Positions 49,322 through 51,740 of a stretch of 51,740 nt of DNA are shown here, in pieces. Location of the stretch: positions 1 through 51,740 of the forward strand of contig CALDLA010000169.1 of NCBI GenBank assembly GCA_937898415.1, in the 5' to 3' direction. The notes beneath the pieces were generated by a model. That model searched no databases. It saw only the letters and a list, made by a program, of their open reading frames with translations, and had not been told where the DNA came from. The position numbers and the translations under genes were made by a program. How positions within the stretch are numbered: the first letter of the stretch is position 1; each line of letters starts with the position of its first letter. This DNA comes from an uncultured Prevotellaceae bacterium. Its GTDB lineage: Bacteria > Bacteroidota > Bacteroidia > Bacteroidales > Bacteroidaceae.

Positions 49322-50110
49322 CTATGATTCCTTCGGTACGCCCTTGAAGTAGTACTGTCCGCGCTTACGCGTGATGGAGCCGTAGTTGATAGCGTGGACG
49401 GGACAATGATGGTAACAGCTGAGACAACTGGTACAGCTGTCGTCGTGCTTCCATTGCGGCGTCCCGCTGAAGTCGATGTCGCCCACGGGACATACCTTGG
49501 CGCACAGGCCGCAGTGGGTGCAGACGTCGGCATCGACGGTGAACTTGCGGTCGCGGACCATGCAGTTGTTGAAGTAGCCGCCGATGACGTGTGACATCAT
49601 CCAGGGCGCAGCACCCCTGACGAGATGGTTGTAGCCCTGACGGCGCTGCAGGACAACGTCGCAGAACGCAGTCAGCTCAGCGTCGGAGGCCGTTATCTTC
49701 TCCCGTTCCCGCTGGGGCGTGTCGGTGTACATGAAGGGCAGGCAGACGTAACTCTCGGGCATGACGAGCGACAAGGTTGAGGCCAGTTGTATGCCCTTCT
49801 GCTCCAACTGACGACGCAGCATGTCCATCGCCTGTCCGATGCTGTCGCCGCAGGTACAGAGGGCGTAGGCGTAAGGACGGGCAGAGGATGACGAGTGAAG
49901 AGTGAGCCGTTCCACGAACTGGCGGACGATGCGCGGGGGCTGCCATCCGTGTACGGGGAAGCAGAAACCGATGCGCTCGCCGTCGGCGAGCGCATATTCA
50001 CACGGTGTATGGATTTCTTCAGGGATGAAGAACAGTCGTTCGTTGGTGGCCTGGGCCAGCGTTTGTGCCGCCCACCGGGTGTTGCCAGTTCCTGAGAAAT
50101 AGAAAATCAT
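49322..50110 (-). CDS. EFR1-family flavodoxin-ferredoxin protein
   Basis: A 262-residue redox protein. The N-terminal flavodoxin-like half begins MIFYFSGTGNTRWAAQTLA (FMN phosphate loop SGTGNT). The C-terminal half has two [4Fe-4S] motifs, CTHCGLCAKVCPVGDI and CTSCLSCYHHCPVHAI. This is the layout of the EFR1 family, proposed to shuttle electrons in anaerobes. A short GTGAAGAGTGA stretch (49892-49906) encodes LTLHSSSSA between the two halves. It is 13 bp after the lipoprotein gene and probably cotranscribed with it. Confidence 0.92.
   Translation of the reverse strand: MIFYFSGTGNTRWAAQTLAQATNERLFFIPEEIHTPCEYALADGERIGFCFPVHGWQPPRIVRQFVERLTLHSSSSARPYAYALCTCGDSIGQAMDMLRRQLEQKGIQLASTLSLVMPESYVCLPFMYTDTPQREREKITASDAELTAFCDVVLQRRQGYNHLVRGAAPWMMSHVIGGYFNNCMVRDRKFTVDADVCTHCGLCAKVCPVGDIDFSGTPQWKHDDSCTSCLSCYHHCPVHAINYGSITRKRGQYYFKGVPKES
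49892..49906. repeat. Short GTGAAGAGTGA unit inside the EFR1 gene
   Basis: A single GAGTGAAGAGTGAGC unit, read on the minus strand as L-T-L-H-S-S. Weakest member of the repeat family in the window. Confidence 0.45.
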
Positions 50111-50123
50111 AGTACAAACATCG

Positions 50124-51536
50124 CTACTCGCTGAACCACGAGCTGGGGATGCTTACTCTCTCATCCATCCATTTGGTTGTCGGATCTACGGCAATCATCA
50201 TCGGGGCCTCACCGGTCTTGGGGAACGTAACGGTGTATAATTGACCGTCTTTGCCGTTGGCGCGGAAGGAGATGTTGTTATTGTCGTAGTTATAGCCAGT
50301 AACTTCAAACTCAGCCAATGCATGCTCGTAGTCGATAGAACCCTGAGTGTTGTACATCGTCGTGCTGTTGAACCCCTGACTCTTCACCCACTTTGTGTCG
50401 CCGATAACCAATTCGAAGTCTATCGTACCACCCATTGCACGAACGAAAGCCTTGGTTGGAGCGGTGGTAGTACTGATCACCTCGTCGCTCGTCTTGATGC
50501 CATTCTCCGATGTTATCTTATGCGTATAGACGGTATATTCCTCGACATCCACGACAACATCATTGAAATCGAAGTCGCCTATGGCACCCAGGTCTTCTAT
50601 CATGTAACGCTTAGCGCGACAGGTATTCACCTCATACTGATCCTCGGTGATGATTTTCTCCTGAGGAACATTGGGGTCACCGACAACAGCCAGCACCAAG
50701 TCGTTGTAGTCAAAGTCGTCGCTTTGTAAAACGTCCTCGATACCGATGTACTTGACAACATGATCGTCAGCCAACTCAATGCCGTCCAACTCCAGTTTCA
50801 CGTTCTCAGGAATATCAACATAGACGGCATAACCATTGGTGGTACCTACTGTCGGCTTCGCGTTGTTATACACATCGAACACATTGTCCAAATAAATCTC
50901 CACGGGAGTGCCCACGGGAGCCTCAATCCTGATGCCTCGCATGTTGACGGTCTTGCCGTCTTTGGTCTTCATACCGTTAATCATCTGGAAGTCGGTGAAA
51001 TCCTTGCTGAACACCTTGACGGGGGCGGCGTCTCCAACCTTTACCATCAAGTCATAGCGGTAGCCACCGCCACAAAACAGCGGATAGATATAAAACGCAT
51101 TGGCCGGTGCTACTAGCACAGCACTCTTGCCCTGCTTCCGTACCTTCTCAGGCAGCACTTCCTCAATAGCCTCGTATATGCCAATATTCTTCTTTACACC
51201 TCCTGTGATGACTTTATAGTCCCACTCAGGATGACCATTAAACGTAAAATCCTTGAATGTCAGGTTCGACACATCGCCAAAATCGACACCATTCTTCATA
51301 ATCTCTGTCTTGATGGAAGAGAAACCACGGGTGACGAGATTCTGCTCACCGGTAGTGAAGTCCCATGACTGGTTGGCACTAATCGGACCATACTTGGCCA
51401 CAAAACTGTTGGCATACGTTCCCTTCTGTACTTCCTCGTAAGAGGCAAACGAATCTTCCTTTGAACATGAGGCCAAAGATGCCAATAACCCCATGCCAGC
51501 TGCAAATGCTAACGAATAAGTTTTCATTTTTATCAT
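50124..51536 (-). CDS. Surface lipoprotein with two DxDxND motifs (LruC/DUF4114-like)
   Basis: A 470-residue lipoprotein; signal peptide ends LLASLASC. Two acidic, metal-binding-like motifs are seen, DDFDYNDLVLAVVGDP (~280) and GDFDFNDVVVDVEEYTVY (~328), as in LruC/DUF4114 domains of Bacteroidota surface proteins. The rest is beta-rich (YRYDLMVKVGDAAPVKVF, FELVIGDTKWVKSQG). Function unknown; calcium-stabilised adhesin or binding protein is plausible. An alternative start at ATG 51527 (three codons in, MKTYS) fits the signal peptide equally well. It leads a leftward pair with the EFR1 gene. Confidence 0.85.
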   Translation of the reverse strand: MIKMKTYSLAFAAGMGLLASLASCSKEDSFASYEEVQKGTYANSFVAKYGPISANQSWDFTTGEQNLVTRGFSSIKTEIMKNGVDFGDVSNLTFKDFTFNGHPEWDYKVITGGVKKNIGIYEAIEEVLPEKVRKQGKSAVLVAPANAFYIYPLFCGGGYRYDLMVKVGDAAPVKVFSKDFTDFQMINGMKTKDGKTVNMRGIRIEAPVGTPVEIYLDNVFDVYNNAKPTVGTTNGYAVYVDIPENVKLELDGIELADDHVVKYIGIEDVLQSDDFDYNDLVLAVVGDPNVPQEKIITEDQYEVNTCRAKRYMIEDLGAIGDFDFNDVVVDVEEYTVYTHKITSENGIKTSDEVISTTTAPTKAFVRAMGGTIDFELVIGDTKWVKSQGFNSTTMYNTQGSIDYEHALAEFEVTGYNYDNNNISFRANGKDGQLYTVTFPKTGEAPMMIAVDPTTKWMDERVSIPSSWFSE

Positions 51537-51558
51537 GTTCTTGAAATTTATGTTGCTG

Positions 51559-51566
51559 CAAAGATA
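51559..51566 (-). promoter_or_regulatory. -7 element (TATCTTTG) for the lipoprotein-EFR1 pair
   Basis: TATCTTTG on the minus strand, 23 bp upstream of the start codon. No well-spaced TTTG was identified for the -33 box. Confidence 0.65.
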
Positions 51567-51646
51567 CCGTTATTTGTGGGAAATCGGCCATATAACAACC
51601 ATGTATTTGTCGATTTTTTTATTTTTTAACACAAATGCCTGCTTAC

Positions 51647-51726
51647 GGTAACTACTCAGTCCTCATTACAGCTTCAGTAATCAGCAGGTAACTACTCAGT
51701 CCTCATTACAGCTTCAGTAATCAGCA
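51647..51726. repeat. 40-bp tandem repeat, two identical copies at the window edge
   Basis: The unit starts GGTAACTACTCAGTCCTCAT and ends CAGCTTCAGTAATCAGCA; copies at 51647-51686 and 51687-51726 are identical. Each contains ATTAC/GTAAT able to pair. No spacer separates them, so it is not a CRISPR array. More copies may lie beyond the edge. Confidence 0.9.
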
Positions 51727-51740
51727 GTTGGATGCCGTTA

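Noticed and set aside
51647..51726. Possible CRISPR array
   Set aside because: The repeats are directly adjacent without spacers, only two are seen, and no cas genes are present.

Overview
The window comes from a Bacteroidales genome, most likely Prevotellaceae (Prevotella/Segatella-like). The evidence is the F-ATPase gene order atpD-atpC-orf-atpB-E-F-H-A-G, many promoters of the Bacteroidota type (TTTG/TTGG, 19-21 bp, TAnnTTTG), secreted proteins ending in a short type IX-like tail (Y-x-L-x-G-x-R ... K-G-x-Y-I-x-N-G-x-K), C10 cysteine proteases, an HU-like protein with an Ig-like tail, and an EFR1-type flavodoxin/ferredoxin. No rRNA, tRNA, CRISPR array or transposase was recognised.

Layout. 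1-6940: the F1Fo ATP synthase operon (atpD cut by the window edge), closed by a strong terminator. 6945-8444: a secreted serine hydrolase. 8501-12733: a large secreted CotH-kinase/lamin-tail protein followed by a 59-residue peptide. 12819-18669: an RND tripartite efflux operon (adaptor, pump, outer-membrane factor). 18711-25935: a second export operon with its own AraC regulator, TolC, HlyD, two ABC-2 permeases (no ATPase gene) and a DUF3089 hydrolase. 25979-34864: GC-rich secreted-protein island with a C10 protease, a frameshifted DUF559 endonuclease-like gene flanked by inverted REP-like repeats, an orphan protein tail, and a 1738-residue triplicated surface protein. 34929-40449: leftward, AT-richer three-gene restriction-modification-like operon (pseudo-methyltransferase-like subunit, NPPY adenine methyltransferase, GIY-YIG/helicase) behind a long structured leader. 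40557-44568: a small protein and a primase-helicase, followed by hairpin-rich DNA. 44569-47460: an HU/chitobiase-like fusion (-) and an unusual DUF3089 + cyclohexadienyl-dehydratase-like fusion (+), the latter preceded by an orphan signal peptide. 47480-51566: leftward housekeeping and surface genes (rlmD-like, Dabb, EFR1 ferredoxin, DxDxND lipoprotein). 51647-51726: two copies of a 40-bp tandem repeat at the edge.

The most unusual points are: (1) the DUF559 gene inside a pair of palindrome-headed G-rich repeats, with a second repeat pair of the same architecture behind a tolC gene, suggesting a repeat/endonuclease partnership; (2) the restriction-like operon with a roughly 300-nt leader that can fold in two mutually exclusive ways, one of which ends beside the start codon; (3) the hydrolase-PheC fusion; and (4) repeated signs of modular reshuffling of gene ends: an orphan signal peptide, an orphan C-terminal tail, a truncated leader ORF, and short GTGAARAGTGA repeats that supply protein ends or linkers. 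All functional calls are from reading the sequence; no database search was run.
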